From Tepidibacter mesophilus (GTDB lineage Bacteria > Bacillota > Clostridia > Peptostreptococcales > Peptostreptococcaceae), in NCBI RefSeq assembly GCF_002724055.1, contig NZ_BDQY01000012.1:1-64000 (forward strand): DNA of 64,000 bases. Direction: 5' to 3'. This document shows, in pieces, positions 35,806 through 45,055 of the stretch. The position numbers and the translations under genes were made by a program. The notes beneath the pieces are model-generated. The model was not told the DNA's origin. It did not search any database and saw nothing but the letters and a program-made list of their open reading frames with translations. Each line of letters begins with the position of its first letter. Within the stretch, counting starts at the first letter, position 1.

Positions 35806-37269
35806 ATGAGGATTTCTGGATATAGTGATTTTAATTTAAGAACTATAGGTACTAAGGCAAGTAAAGAAATAAATGATGCTATAAACAATAATGAATCAGT
35901 AACAGGAAAGATACTAGAGGTCAAATCTAATGCAGTAAAAATACTGCTTCAAAATGGAAAAGAATTTATAGCCAATAGCAATATACCTCTTGAAAATTTA
36001 CTTGGAGAAGAGGTTAATTTTAAGGTTTTGAATGGAGATAAAAGTCTAGTTTTGCAGCCTCAAATAGAGGGAACAGCTCTTGAAAAAGAGTTAGATGCTA
36101 AGATAAACAATTTGATAAGTGATCTTAAACTACCTAATAATGAAGAAAATAAATCACTTATAAAAGAAATGATAAAGCAAAATATTCCGGTTAATATTAA
36201 AAATATGAAAACTATAAAAGACAATATAGGTTCATTTAATATATTATCAAGACTTACCGAAGAAGAAGTTGAGATATTAAACAAGAATATACAAAACATA
36301 GAGACTAAGGAAGTAAAAGAAGTAGTTAAAGATATATATATAAATAAAGAAGGTAAGAATATATTAAATTTTTTAAAAGATTTAAAGGATATAGGCTCTA
36401 AAGAAAAAAATATACTATTTTTATTTAAAAACAAGTTTAAAATAAATATAGATAATATGAAAAATCTAGATTCTCTATTAAAAGGAGAAAACCTAGATGA
36501 TATATTACACGAAATAAACTCTATAATAGATGACGAATTTACATTTGGTAAAGGAATAACTGGGGATATTCAAAAAAATAATCTTCAGAATATAAAAGAT
36601 GAGATACAAAAGTTTAATATAATAAAGGAAAATACAAGTGAATTTCATAATCAAAAAGATATCTTAAAAGAAGATATGCAACCTAAGGATGATATAAAAA
36701 GGATAATAAAAAGTATGGTTCAAAATTTAAATACAGATAAAAAAGTTGATGTAGATAAAATAAAGCAGGATATGGACTCATTGGTAAAAATATTAAATAT
36801 GCAAAATGAAATAAAACTAGGTGGCAGTATTAAAGGCGAATTTCATGAGGTAAATCAAAAGCTAGAGCTTTTAAATGATATATCAAATGAGTATATGTAT
36901 TTTCAAATTCCATTTGAATATAAAGAATATAAGAATTTAGCTGAAATCATTTTATCAGAGAAAACAAAAAATAAAAAAGATAATAAAAAATCTATAAGCA
37001 TACTTATATCGTTGAATACTCACAATTTAAGTAGAATAGATACTGTGCTAAACTACTGTGACAAGGAATTAAGCATAGTCTTTGGATTAAACAATGAAAA
37101 AATAAAGAATATGTTTGAAAAGAATGAAAAAAAACTAGTAGGTGTGTTGAAAAGTATAGGAATAAAAAATATAAATGTAAACTACAAGATAAAAATTGAG
37201 AATGAGCCAATACTAAATAATATTGACTATATCAACAATAAATTCTCTAATTTTAATATGTGGGTGTGA
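35806..37269 (+). CDS. YlqG-like protein, FliK-like C-terminus, 487 aa
   Basis: Position (between rnhB and an FlhB-C-like gene) equals Bacillus ylqG. Residues 25-90 form a beta-rich N-terminal domain (VTGKILEVKSNAVKILLQNGKEF). A long Lys/Asn/Asp-rich helical middle part follows. The last about 120 residues (FQIPFEYKEYKNLAEIIL ... VLKSIGIKNINVNYKI) resemble the C-terminal domain of the flagellar hook-length protein FliK. The gene is conserved even where no flagellar genes are nearby; its role with the FlhB-like partner is unproven. It starts 1 bp after rnhB ends. Confidence 0.65.
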   Translation: MRISGYSDFNLRTIGTKASKEINDAINNNESVTGKILEVKSNAVKILLQNGKEFIANSNIPLENLLGEEVNFKVLNGDKSLVLQPQIEGTALEKELDAKINNLISDLKLPNNEENKSLIKEMIKQNIPVNIKNMKTIKDNIGSFNILSRLTEEEVEILNKNIQNIETKEVKEVVKDIYINKEGKNILNFLKDLKDIGSKEKNILFLFKNKFKINIDNMKNLDSLLKGENLDDILHEINSIIDDEFTFGKGITGDIQKNNLQNIKDEIQKFNIIKENTSEFHNQKDILKEDMQPKDDIKRIIKSMVQNLNTDKKVDVDKIKQDMDSLVKILNMQNEIKLGGSIKGEFHEVNQKLELLNDISNEYMYFQIPFEYKEYKNLAEIILSEKTKNKKDNKKSISILISLNTHNLSRIDTVLNYCDKELSIVFGLNNEKIKNMFEKNEKKLVGVLKSIGIKNINVNYKIKIENEPILNNIDYINNKFSNFNMWV

Positions 37270-37273
37270 TAAT

Positions 37274-37543
37274 ATGAAGTTAAATAAGGGAATAAAAATA
37301 GCTACTGCATTAAAGTATAACATAGATGAAGATGATGCTCCAAAACTTATAGGTAAGGGTAAGGGTAAGGTTGCTGATAAAATATTAGAAACAGCCAAAG
37401 AAAATAATATACCTATATACAAAGACGATAAACTTGCAAAACAGCTTGAAAATCTAGAGTTAGGGCAATCAATACCACAAGAACTTTATGAAGCTGTGGC
37501 TCAAATATTGATATTTGTATCTGATATAGATTCTAAAATTTAA
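37274..37543 (+). CDS. ylqH: YlqH-like protein, FlhB C-terminal domain homologue, 89 aa
   Basis: A stand-alone copy of the cytoplasmic FlhB/EscU domain: IATALKYNIDEDDAPKLIGKG, then ENNIPIYKDDKLAKQL and SIPQELYEAVAQIL. The autocleavage motif NPTH of flagellar FlhB is absent; the corresponding place lies before the retained part. The ATG at 37274 follows GGGTGTGAT. It probably works with the FliK-like protein upstream. Confidence 0.85.
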   Translation: MKLNKGIKIATALKYNIDEDDAPKLIGKGKGKVADKILETAKENNIPIYKDDKLAKQLENLELGQSIPQELYEAVAQILIFVSDIDSKI

Positions 37544-37563
37544 TAGTATAAATTCGGTGTTTA

Positions 37564-37600
37564 ATACCCATAATCTAAATAAAAGATTATGGGTATTTTT
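37564..37600 (+). terminator. Terminator after ylqH
   Basis: ATACCCATAATCT pairs perfectly with AGATTATGGGTAT, then TTTT. Confidence 0.88.
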
Positions 37601-37614
37601 ATATGGAGGGAAAT

Positions 37615-37968
37615 ATGAACAACAAGGAAAAAGGGAGTTTAGGAGAAAAAATTGCTTGTAATTATTTGATAAAAAATAACTTTCATATATTAGAAAAGAA
37701 CTATAGAACAAAAATAGGAGAGATAGATTTAATTGCATTTAAAGATAATAAACTTTCATTTATAGAGGTGAAATCTAGAAATACTATGAATTATGGATAT
37801 CCACGTGAAGCTGTAAATTATAAAAAACAGAAAAAGATAATATATACTGCAAAGCAGTATATAATGTATAAAAATATAAAGAATATAGATATAGCTTTTG
37901 ATGTTATAGAGGTATATTTAAGAGATAATAATATCAATCATATAGAGAATGCTTTTTGCGTTAACTAA
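37615..37968 (+). CDS. UPF0102 endonuclease-like protein YraN
   Basis: A 117-aa member of the YraN family with a restriction-endonuclease fold: GSLGEKIACNYLIKN, then YRTKIGEIDLIAFKDNKLSFIEVKSR, containing the E, D and ExK residues of the nuclease core. The ATG at 37615 is 4 nt behind GGAGGG. It is coupled with comM, a usual neighbour, which suggests a DNA-processing role. Confidence 0.9.
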   Translation: MNNKEKGSLGEKIACNYLIKNNFHILEKNYRTKIGEIDLIAFKDNKLSFIEVKSRNTMNYGYPREAVNYKKQKKIIYTAKQYIMYKNIKNIDIAFDVIEVYLRDNNINHIENAFCVN

Positions 37969-37982
37969 GAGGTGGTGTTTAT

Positions 37983-39509
37983 GTGTTTTGTAAAATAAAG
38001 AGTGCTTGCTTAATAGGAATAGATGGATTTATTGTAGATGTTGAGGTAGATATAACAAAGGGGTTACCGATATTTAATATAATAGGACTTCCTGATACAT
38101 CGATTAAGGAAGCTAAAGAGAGGATAAAATCTGCTATATTAAATTCAGGATATGATTTTTTGAATTCTAGGATAGTTATTAATCTCTCACCTGCTGATAT
38201 AAGAAAAGAAGGTCCGTATTTTGACCTTTCTATGGCTGTTGGAATTTTAAATAATTTATATGAATTAAGTGATGAGTATATGAGTCAAACTCTGTTTTTA
38301 GGTGAATTATCTCTTGATGGAAAGTTGAAAAAAGTAAGAGGAATACTTCCTATAATAATAAATGCAAAAAATAATAATATTAAAAGGGTATTTATACCAT
38401 ATCAGAATCTGAAAGAAGCATCTTACGTAGATGGAGTGGAAATATATCCTGTTGATGATTTGAGACAGGTTATAGATTTTTTAGCTGGCAAAACAAAGAT
38501 TGATAGATATAATAAAAAAGAAAAGTTAATTAAAACTGAAGATTATATACTAGATTTTTCTGATATAAAGGGAAACTATTTTGTGAAAAGGGCTATGGAG
38601 ATAGCAGCTGCTGGAAACCACAACATGCTAATGATAGGACCACCTGGAAGTGGAAAGACAATGATAGCTAAAAGAATAAATACTATACTACCAGACATGA
38701 CAGAAGAAGAGGTTATAGAAGTTAGTAAGATATATAGTGCTGGTGGACTTATAGATGAAAATATAGGAATAATAACTCAAAGACCTTTTAGGTCTATACA
38801 CCATACTGCTACAAAAACTGCTTTAATTGGAGGGGGAAGAGATGCAAAACCTGGAGAAGTGGTACTATCTCATAGAGGAGTTCTTTTCTTAGATGAGATG
38901 CTTGAATTTGATAGAAGAACTTTAGAAACATTAAGACAGCCTATAGAGGACAAATATATAAATATATCTAGAGTTAAGATGAATCAAACGTATCCTTGTA
39001 ATATTATGGTTGTCTCTGCTATGAACCCTTGTCCTTGTGGTTTTTTTTCGGATCAAAGTGGTAAAGTGTGTAAATGTACTAATAGTGAAATTAATAGATA
39101 TTTAAATAGAGCATCAGGTCCGTTTCTTGATAGATTCGACTTATTTGTAGAAGTAACTCCTATAAATTTTGAAGAATTTCAAAGCAATAATAAAGAAGAA
39201 ACCTCTAAAAAAATAAAAAAAAGAGTTGAAAAGGCTAGAAAAATTCAAAGTGAAAGATATAAAGGAGACGGTATATATACTAATAATGATATAAATACTA
39301 AGAAAATAGATACTTATTGTTATCTGGACGAAGAGTGTAAGGATTTTGTAAAGACTGTATTTACAAAATATAAATTCAGTTCAAGAAGTTATCATAAGCT
39401 TTTAAAGACAGCAAGGACTATAGCAGACCTTGATGAAGATGATATAAAGGTCTGCCACATAGCTGAGGCTCTTTCTTTTAGAAAGGCTTATTATAATTAT
39501 TGGGCATAA
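37983..39509 (+). CDS. comM: ComM/YifB-family AAA+ protein (Mg chelatase-like)
   Basis: A 508-aa protein with an N-terminal Lon-protease-like/ChlI domain (residues 1-170), an AAA+ core with Walker A IGPPGSGKTMIAKRI near residue 219 and Walker B VLFLDEMLEFD near residue 301, and a C-terminal domain with CPCGFFSD. Homologues promote branch migration when incoming DNA is integrated during natural transformation. The GTG start at 37983 is 7 nt from AGAGGTGG; the ATG at 37981 is in another frame. yraN is just upstream. Confidence 0.93.
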   Translation: MFCKIKSACLIGIDGFIVDVEVDITKGLPIFNIIGLPDTSIKEAKERIKSAILNSGYDFLNSRIVINLSPADIRKEGPYFDLSMAVGILNNLYELSDEYMSQTLFLGELSLDGKLKKVRGILPIIINAKNNNIKRVFIPYQNLKEASYVDGVEIYPVDDLRQVIDFLAGKTKIDRYNKKEKLIKTEDYILDFSDIKGNYFVKRAMEIAAAGNHNMLMIGPPGSGKTMIAKRINTILPDMTEEEVIEVSKIYSAGGLIDENIGIITQRPFRSIHHTATKTALIGGGRDAKPGEVVLSHRGVLFLDEMLEFDRRTLETLRQPIEDKYINISRVKMNQTYPCNIMVVSAMNPCPCGFFSDQSGKVCKCTNSEINRYLNRASGPFLDRFDLFVEVTPINFEEFQSNNKEETSKKIKKRVEKARKIQSERYKGDGIYTNNDINTKKIDTYCYLDEECKDFVKTVFTKYKFSSRSYHKLLKTARTIADLDEDDIKVCHIAEALSFRKAYYNYWA

Positions 39510-39517
39510 ATTATTTA

Positions 39518-39556
39518 AAAACAAAAACTGCGGAACTAACCCACAGTTTTTGTTTT
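39518..39556. terminator. Bidirectional terminator between comM and the protease gene
   Basis: AAAACAAAAACTG pairs with CAGTTTTTGTTTT, so both strands show a stem with flanking A and T runs. Confidence 0.85.
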
Positions 39557-39560
39557 GAAT

Positions 39561-41459
39561 TTATTTTATTCCTACAGAATCAAAAGCATCAGCTACAGCT
39601 TTAGACTCAAAACTATCTTCTCCATAAAAATCTTCTGCTGATTGGATTAAAGCAAGTCTTGCATCGTGGAAATTAGATGTTGAAGTCAAATAATTTGTTA
39701 AAGCCTTATAATATATTTTTTCAGCTTTATGAACACCTAACTCACTAGTAACAAGATACGCTGCTTTATTTGGTATTCCTGAATTAGTATGAACTCCACC
39801 ATGATCTTTAGTAGTATTTACATATTCATTCATATGAGTTGGTTGAGCTCTATAGGCTTTAGTACTTCCTGGGTCGGCTATATCTCTTAATGCATCACCA
39901 TCTTTATATGGTGTCCAAACATCTTCGCCACATAACCAATCAGCTTTATTTGGTTGATATTCAAATTCTATGAATGTGCCAAATACATCTGAAAAAGATT
40001 CATTTAAAGCACCTGATTGATTTTCATATACAAGATTAGCTTCATTTTCTGTAACTCCATGAGTCATTTCATGACCGACTACATCTAATGCTCCTGATAA
40101 AGGCAATGATGTAAAACCATCTCCGTCACCATATGTCATTTGATCATAGAACCAAAAAGCATTTACGTAGTTATCTCCATAATGAACAGATGATATAATA
40201 TCCATTCCTTTATCATCTATACTATTTCTTCCAAATTTTTTATTATAGTAATCATATACATATTCTGCGTACTTATGAGCATCTACAGCAGGTTTATATT
40301 TTTCATCAGAAAAGTCATTTTTTTCATTATACATCATTAATCCAGGTAGAAAATGGTGCATTATATTTTCGTCTTCTGGAACATGCTTAGCAGTATATGT
40401 TTTTATACTTACGCCATTTTTAGTATTGTCTATCATATAATATGCGCCATTTTTATATTCAAGATTTAATTCTTTTTCATCATTTAATACTCCTCTTCCA
40501 GTCCCTTTAGCACTTGTGGTTTGAATTCTATTGTATTTCTTTATAACATCACCATTGTTAGCATTAATGAAAACGCTCCAATCACCTGGTTCAGACCCTA
40601 AGTTGAGTACTCTAACTTCATAAACTGGTATATATTTTCCATCCATTTCATAGAAATAGCTTTTAACATCTGGATCTTTAGCAGTTGTATCAGTATTAAC
40701 TTCTGATTTAGCAACTTCTATAGCAACTTGTTCTCTAATTTCCAATTTTTTATGGTCTTTATCAGAAATTTTATTATATACATTATTATCTATTTTCCCA
40801 TTAACAGCATATATTACTCCATCTTCATTGAAATGAATTATGTATTGTTTTCCAAATAAAGGAGTATTCTTATACATTTGTTGAACTTTAATATGTGTAT
40901 TTCTTAATTCATCTGTTTTAGTACTTATTTCTTTTAATTCTTCTTTTGGATTATTCAACTTAAATAAGTCTTTGTTTTCTTCAAAGAATTCTACAACTCC
41001 ATCTATATTAGAACTTTTTTCGCTTGAAAGTGTTCCCTTTAAAAATCCTAACTCGTTATCTTTATCAAATTTAACTATATTTATATTTTGTTTTTCTATA
41101 GTTTGTTGTATTTTAGTATCTATTTCTTTCGGTTTTTCTTCTAATACTCTATCTTCGGTTTTCTCTATTTTTTTATCAATATTGTCTTCCTTATTTTCTA
41201 TTGACTTTTCTTGTATTACATCTTCCTTGTCCACCTTTTCCTTAATTTCTTGCTTAGGTTCTTCTTTGATTATTTCTTTATTTTCAATCTCTTTTCCTGT
41301 GATTTTTGTATCTTGATCTTCTTGTTGAGTAAAAATTTGAGTGTCTTCAGATATTGTTATTTTGTTAGTATTTAGCTCCTCCGCATTAGCCATTGGTGTT
41401 AATAATAGTGAACCTGTCATAACTGTAGAAAGTGCTATAGAACTCAATTTTTTTTTCAT
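39561..41459 (-). CDS. Secreted thermolysin-type zinc metalloprotease (M4) with Lys/Glu-rich N-terminal region
   Basis: A 632-aa preproprotein. A signal peptide (MKKKLSSIALSTVMTG ... ANAEE) is followed by a low-complexity Lys/Glu/Ile region to about residue 115, then FTP and PepSY propeptide domains (about 140-310), then the catalytic domain. VGHEMTHGVTENEA near residue 460 is the HExxH zinc site and GALNESFSDVFG supplies the third ligand Glu; GVHTNSGIPNKAAYL is the usual C-terminal element with the catalytic His nearby. It is secreted and activated by loss of the propeptide. The start has a GGGGG-type site on the minus strand. The low-complexity stretch is longer than in typical M4 proteases. 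Confidence 0.93.
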   Translation of the reverse strand: MKKKLSSIALSTVMTGSLLLTPMANAEELNTNKITISEDTQIFTQQEDQDTKITGKEIENKEIIKEEPKQEIKEKVDKEDVIQEKSIENKEDNIDKKIEKTEDRVLEEKPKEIDTKIQQTIEKQNINIVKFDKDNELGFLKGTLSSEKSSNIDGVVEFFEENKDLFKLNNPKEELKEISTKTDELRNTHIKVQQMYKNTPLFGKQYIIHFNEDGVIYAVNGKIDNNVYNKISDKDHKKLEIREQVAIEVAKSEVNTDTTAKDPDVKSYFYEMDGKYIPVYEVRVLNLGSEPGDWSVFINANNGDVIKKYNRIQTTSAKGTGRGVLNDEKELNLEYKNGAYYMIDNTKNGVSIKTYTAKHVPEDENIMHHFLPGLMMYNEKNDFSDEKYKPAVDAHKYAEYVYDYYNKKFGRNSIDDKGMDIISSVHYGDNYVNAFWFYDQMTYGDGDGFTSLPLSGALDVVGHEMTHGVTENEANLVYENQSGALNESFSDVFGTFIEFEYQPNKADWLCGEDVWTPYKDGDALRDIADPGSTKAYRAQPTHMNEYVNTTKDHGGVHTNSGIPNKAAYLVTSELGVHKAEKIYYKALTNYLTSTSNFHDARLALIQSAEDFYGEDSFESKAVADAFDSVGIK

Positions 41460-41920
41460 AAATATACCCCCTTGTTAAAAATAACTTAAAATTCGAAACT
41501 ATTAATCAATTTAAATGATACAAAATTCATAAAATTAACGCAAATTTCAAAAGAGTCATATAAAAGGAGTTTGATTGAATAAACAAGTGGTTTAGTTATA
41601 TGAAAACTACTTATGTATTGATTTATCAAATTTATTTGAAATTTAAAATTATATTTAGTTCAAGATTTGATATGTTGTTATAAAAATAGAGTTTAATTGA
41701 ATAAAAAAGGAAAATGATTATATGAAAATCACTTTTTTAACGTTTTTTCAAAAAGAATTATATTTTTTATATTATAGGAAATAAGTACCAAAAATAATGT
41801 AAGATATTGAAATAAAAGAAATCATATGGTAATATTTTCTTTATAATTGTAAAAAAAATCATAAACTTTTAAAAATAAGCTATTATTCAAAATCATAGAA
41901 AATATATAAGGAGGTTTAAA
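41460..41920. other. Divergent intergenic region with a degenerate direct repeat
   Basis: It separates the protease (minus) from the secretion-like locus (plus). Two related blocks are visible at 41561-41613 and 41681-41736. I did not find a convincing promoter pair; TATAAT-like sequence occurs near 41839 without a fitting -35 box. A strong AAGGAGG site lies before the sheath gene. Confidence 0.5.
41561..41736 (+). repeat. Two diverged direct repeats upstream of the sheath gene
   Basis: Both units contain GAGTTTrATTGAATAAA followed about 15-20 nt later by TTATATGAAAA and CACT/TACT. Units are at 41561-41613 and 41681-41736, about 120 bp apart. They may be regulator sites or remains of a duplication. 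Confidence 0.55.
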
Positions 41921-44086
41921 ATGGATACTATTCGCCAAACGAATAGAAGTATACTTTTTGAGGAGATTAATCCAGAAAAACTCGATCTTATTACAATTGT
42001 CGGAGATGTCAAAGGGATAGACAGTTTAAGTGATGAAAAAATAAAAGAAATTAATGAACATCTTCTTGTGAAAAATTTTGATGAGTTTTTAGAAAAATTT
42101 TCTCCAAGCGTATACTCTTTTTATAATGCTGCAAATCAAAATGTAGTTTACACACTAGAAAAACCTGAAAATCTTTCAGATGAATGCATTTCAGAAATTA
42201 AGCTTAATCAAGATAATGATTTCTTAAAAATGTTATTTACGCTTATAGATGCAAAGCGAAGTCAAGGTATAAAAAATGTTGATTTCAAGTTTGAAAAAGT
42301 ACTAGATATGATATCACCAAAAAAAATAATTGAAGATATAAAGCAGGTAAGAAAAGAAGTACATTATCTTTATAATAAATATGAAGAATTAGAAGAAGAG
42401 GATCCAAAGAAACTTGAACTTGGAGACAAACTTAACTATAAATTTGAAGAAGCTAGTCAAAATTATAATAATGTTATGGCTATGCTACCTCTTGCAATAG
42501 AAGATATTAAGACAAGACTTTTATTTGGGAAAACTCAAGATGGAGATGAAGCAGAGGCAATACAAATTGGTATGTTAACTATGGGTGATAATGGGGAATT
42601 GAAAATATTAGAAGCACCAAAGAGTGATTCCACAGACTTGATGGTTATGAATGAAGAAGGAAATAACAGCCTTGTTGGTGTGTTCGAAGAAGATTATGAT
42701 GCTATTACAGAAAGTAAATCTGATTATGTAAAAGATCTTGTAGTAAGAACATTTTGTCCTTTACCTGCAGTACAATCAGAAATAGATATAGAAAGAGAAG
42801 TTCAAAACTACAATACTTATCTTGAATTTTATAAAAAAGCAAAAGATGATTTTGTAAAGACAGCAAAACCATTAGTAGAAAAAATATTGGGTATAAAAAT
42901 GTTTTTCAACCAATATGACACTAAAAATAAAGGAATGCAACCAACTTTAATTATTACAAATAGTAAATTAGACATGACAGTAAAAAATAATAATGTACCT
43001 AGATTAGAGACTTATTTAAATACTGTAAATGCTAAAAATGATTTTAATGATACAATTTGGTTTGGTATAGTTCCAGCTATAGAAATGGAGTCTGTAGGGC
43101 AAGTAAAGACTAGAAGACAAAGATTCAGAGGAAATCAACAATCTACAAATAAAGAAGGAAATACAATAGAGTCATTGACTGCACTTCTTGAAGTAATAAA
43201 AAAATATAAGGTGCAAACATTCTTTAATTTCCAAGCTAATGAAGATACGACATTCAATAACATGGCTACAGCGGGAATCGATAAGTACATGGAAAAATGT
43301 GAGATGTTAACTCGTCAAGATTATAGTGAATTTACTATACCTTGTATGCCAAACTTTACAATAATTCCTAAAGATAAATCTGGATTAGTAATAGATAGTA
43401 AGATGTTACAAACAAATGAGGGAGTAAAACTATCACAAGAAAAAGAAGACATATTAAAGTTATGGATAGAAGGCGTATATGTAGATGCTGCTTATATAGC
43501 GGCTGGAATAGTAGCTTCGTATCAATGCCCAGAATATTTGAAAGAATCTTTTAAAAATATTAATAGAGAATATCCAGGGGTTAGATTTGATATAGAATCA
43601 GGTGAGAACAATTTAAAGGTAGTAACAACTATGGCCAAAGAAATATCAGGATTTACAAATAATATAAAAGATTCTATAAATAGAAGAAACTTTGGATTTG
43701 TTTTCTCATCTGAAAATGCACAGTTAGATGGGAAAGATATAAAAAGAATAACTGTTTATAAAGCTAGAAGTCTTGCACTTACAGAAGATGGATTTGATTC
43801 TATTTATAAAACCCTTGTAAGTACTTATATTGAGAGAATACTAAGATTCCAAACAAATGACTTTAAGCAAGATAATATTGTTAAATTCTTTAGTAGTAAT
43901 CCAAACAGTCAAAAGAGTAAATGGATAAATTCTAAGCAATCAGAAAACTCAATCATTCAAGACGGGGATGATTTAAACTACGTAATAGATGATGAGAGTA
44001 ATTTATGTTATATAGACCTTGTATTTAATGGAAATGTTAAAAATCTTGAAGTTACAATTACAAAGAGTACAAGTGCAGCTAAATAA
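41921..44086 (+). CDS. Contractile sheath-like protein (possible TssB-TssC fusion), 721 aa
   Basis: A large soluble protein with no signal peptide. The N-terminal about 100 residues (FDEFLEKFSPSVYSFY) recall the TssB/VipA opening, a helical segment (about 130-180) follows, and the remaining about 500 residues have the size and layout of TssC. Near the end ARSLALTEDGFDSIYKTLV and a closing beta segment (CYIDLVFNGNVKNLEVTITK) resemble sheath C-terminal domains. Identification rests mainly on context: two Hcp-like tube genes follow at once, and VgrG and PAAR-like genes lie in the same locus. It would form the contracting outer tube in the cytoplasm. Arg/Gln-rich RRQRFRGNQQ near residue 392 could be a surface loop. 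The AAGGAGG site and the size suggest strong expression. Confidence 0.55.
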   Translation: MDTIRQTNRSILFEEINPEKLDLITIVGDVKGIDSLSDEKIKEINEHLLVKNFDEFLEKFSPSVYSFYNAANQNVVYTLEKPENLSDECISEIKLNQDNDFLKMLFTLIDAKRSQGIKNVDFKFEKVLDMISPKKIIEDIKQVRKEVHYLYNKYEELEEEDPKKLELGDKLNYKFEEASQNYNNVMAMLPLAIEDIKTRLLFGKTQDGDEAEAIQIGMLTMGDNGELKILEAPKSDSTDLMVMNEEGNNSLVGVFEEDYDAITESKSDYVKDLVVRTFCPLPAVQSEIDIEREVQNYNTYLEFYKKAKDDFVKTAKPLVEKILGIKMFFNQYDTKNKGMQPTLIITNSKLDMTVKNNNVPRLETYLNTVNAKNDFNDTIWFGIVPAIEMESVGQVKTRRQRFRGNQQSTNKEGNTIESLTALLEVIKKYKVQTFFNFQANEDTTFNNMATAGIDKYMEKCEMLTRQDYSEFTIPCMPNFTIIPKDKSGLVIDSKMLQTNEGVKLSQEKEDILKLWIEGVYVDAAYIAAGIVASYQCPEYLKESFKNINREYPGVRFDIESGENNLKVVTTMAKEISGFTNNIKDSINRRNFGFVFSSENAQLDGKDIKRITVYKARSLALTEDGFDSIYKTLVSTYIERILRFQTNDFKQDNIVKFFSSNPNSQKSKWINSKQSENSIIQDGDDLNYVIDDESNLCYIDLVFNGNVKNLEVTITKSTSAAK

Positions 44087-44106
44087 AGTGAAACACTAAC
44101 TTAGAT

Positions 44107-44129
44107 ATTGATACTGTTTAAGTATTAAT
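44107..44129 (+). promoter_or_regulatory. Intercistronic hairpin between sheath and first tube gene
   Basis: ATTGATACT pairs with AGTATTAAT (one G-T pair) around a 5-nt loop. No T run. It may affect mRNA stability or the ratio of sheath to tube. Confidence 0.4.
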
Positions 44130-44163
44130 AAATATATATTAAATAAAAAAAGGAGGAAATTTT

Positions 44164-44589
44164 ATGGGATTTAGACTTAAAGTTGAAGGACCTGAGACTA
44201 TTGACTTAGGACTTGAAAACATATTAACAGTAGAATTTAACACAGATACACCAAATGATTCAAATGCACGCTCTACTGATCTTGGTACATCTTTAATAAT
44301 TAAAGGAAAAATATTAACAGCAGTAGATGGAGAAGAAGCAGATGCTACAATGAAACTTGCTCAGTGGTCATTAGTACCTGGAGAAAAAGCTGATTGTTAC
44401 AGAAAAGTAACTGTAGATGTAATATCAGCATCACAAGTGGTGAGAAAGATTGATTTACCAAATGCTTTTATAGTAGATTATACAGAAGATTATGGTGATG
44501 AAGAAGGAGTAGGAACATTCTACTTACATATGAAACAAAAGAAAGATAAGACTCCAGCTGTAAAATTAGAAGGTGGATTTGAATTATAG
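44164..44589 (+). CDS. Hcp/tail-tube-like protein 1, 141 aa
   Basis: A small, almost wholly beta-type protein (MGFRLKVEGPETIDL, SLIIKGKILTAVDG, VRKIDLPNAFIVDYTEDYG). Length and alternation fit the Hcp / phage tail-tube fold, which stacks in hexamers inside a sheath. It is a paralogue of the next gene: I count 89 identical residues of 141 in a gap-free alignment. The central CYRKVTVDVIS segment is shared, including a single Cys. An AAAGGAGG site precedes the ATG. Database names for such clostridial proteins are uninformative, so the tube call is structural inference from size and position. Confidence 0.6.
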   Translation: MGFRLKVEGPETIDLGLENILTVEFNTDTPNDSNARSTDLGTSLIIKGKILTAVDGEEADATMKLAQWSLVPGEKADCYRKVTVDVISASQVVRKIDLPNAFIVDYTEDYGDEEGVGTFYLHMKQKKDKTPAVKLEGGFEL

Positions 44590-44623
44590 TAAAATATAAA
44601 AATCGCAGAAAGGATGTGTAAAT

Positions 44624-45049
44624 ATGGGTTTTAGAGTAAAAATTGAAGGTGCTGAAACTATAGACCTTAGTGTTGAAAGTGTACAAACAGTAAAATTAAA
44701 AACAGATATACCTACAGATTCAAATGCACGTACAAAAGATGTAGGGTCTACAATGGTTATTAGTGGAAAGATATTAACAGCAGTAGATGGAGATCCTTTT
44801 GATAGTACAAGACAAATGGGACTTTGGTCATTAGTATCTGCAGAAAAAGCAGATTGCTATAGAAAAGTTACAGTACAAGTAATATCAGCAGATCAAGTAG
44901 TAAGAAAAATATTCTTCCCAAATGCATTTGTAGTAGATTATAAAGAATCTTTTGGAGATACAGAAGGTGTAGGAACATTTGAGTTAGTTATCAAACAGAA
45001 AAAAGATAAGTTAGACAAAGTAACTATAGAAGGCGGATATGGAGCCTAA
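44624..45049 (+). CDS. Hcp/tail-tube-like protein 2, 141 aa
   Basis: A paralogue of the upstream gene with the same length, the same DSNAR, GKILTAVDG, EKADCYRKVTV and QVVRK blocks and EGVGTFEL near the end. Variation is concentrated in residues 24-46 and 57-65, probably surface loops. Two tube genes could give a mixed tube, a special end ring, or different cargo binding. The gene lies 34 bp after its twin behind AAAGGATG, and a perfect hairpin follows its stop codon. Confidence 0.6.
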   Translation: MGFRVKIEGAETIDLSVESVQTVKLKTDIPTDSNARTKDVGSTMVISGKILTAVDGDPFDSTRQMGLWSLVSAEKADCYRKVTVQVISADQVVRKIFFPNAFVVDYKESFGDTEGVGTFELVIKQKKDKLDKVTIEGGYGA

Positions 45050-45055
45050 AAAAAT

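Noticed and set aside
41460-41920. A sigma-A promoter near the TATAAT-like sequence at about 41839
   Set aside because: No acceptable -35 box at 16-18 nt; kept only as a note in the intergenic entry.
41921-44086. Prophage or R-type bacteriocin (tailocin) origin for the secretion-like locus
   Set aside because: No holin, endolysin, tape measure, terminase or integrase was seen, whereas VgrG fusions, FHA and PP2C genes are typical of secretion-type systems. A tailocin-like ancestry is still possible.
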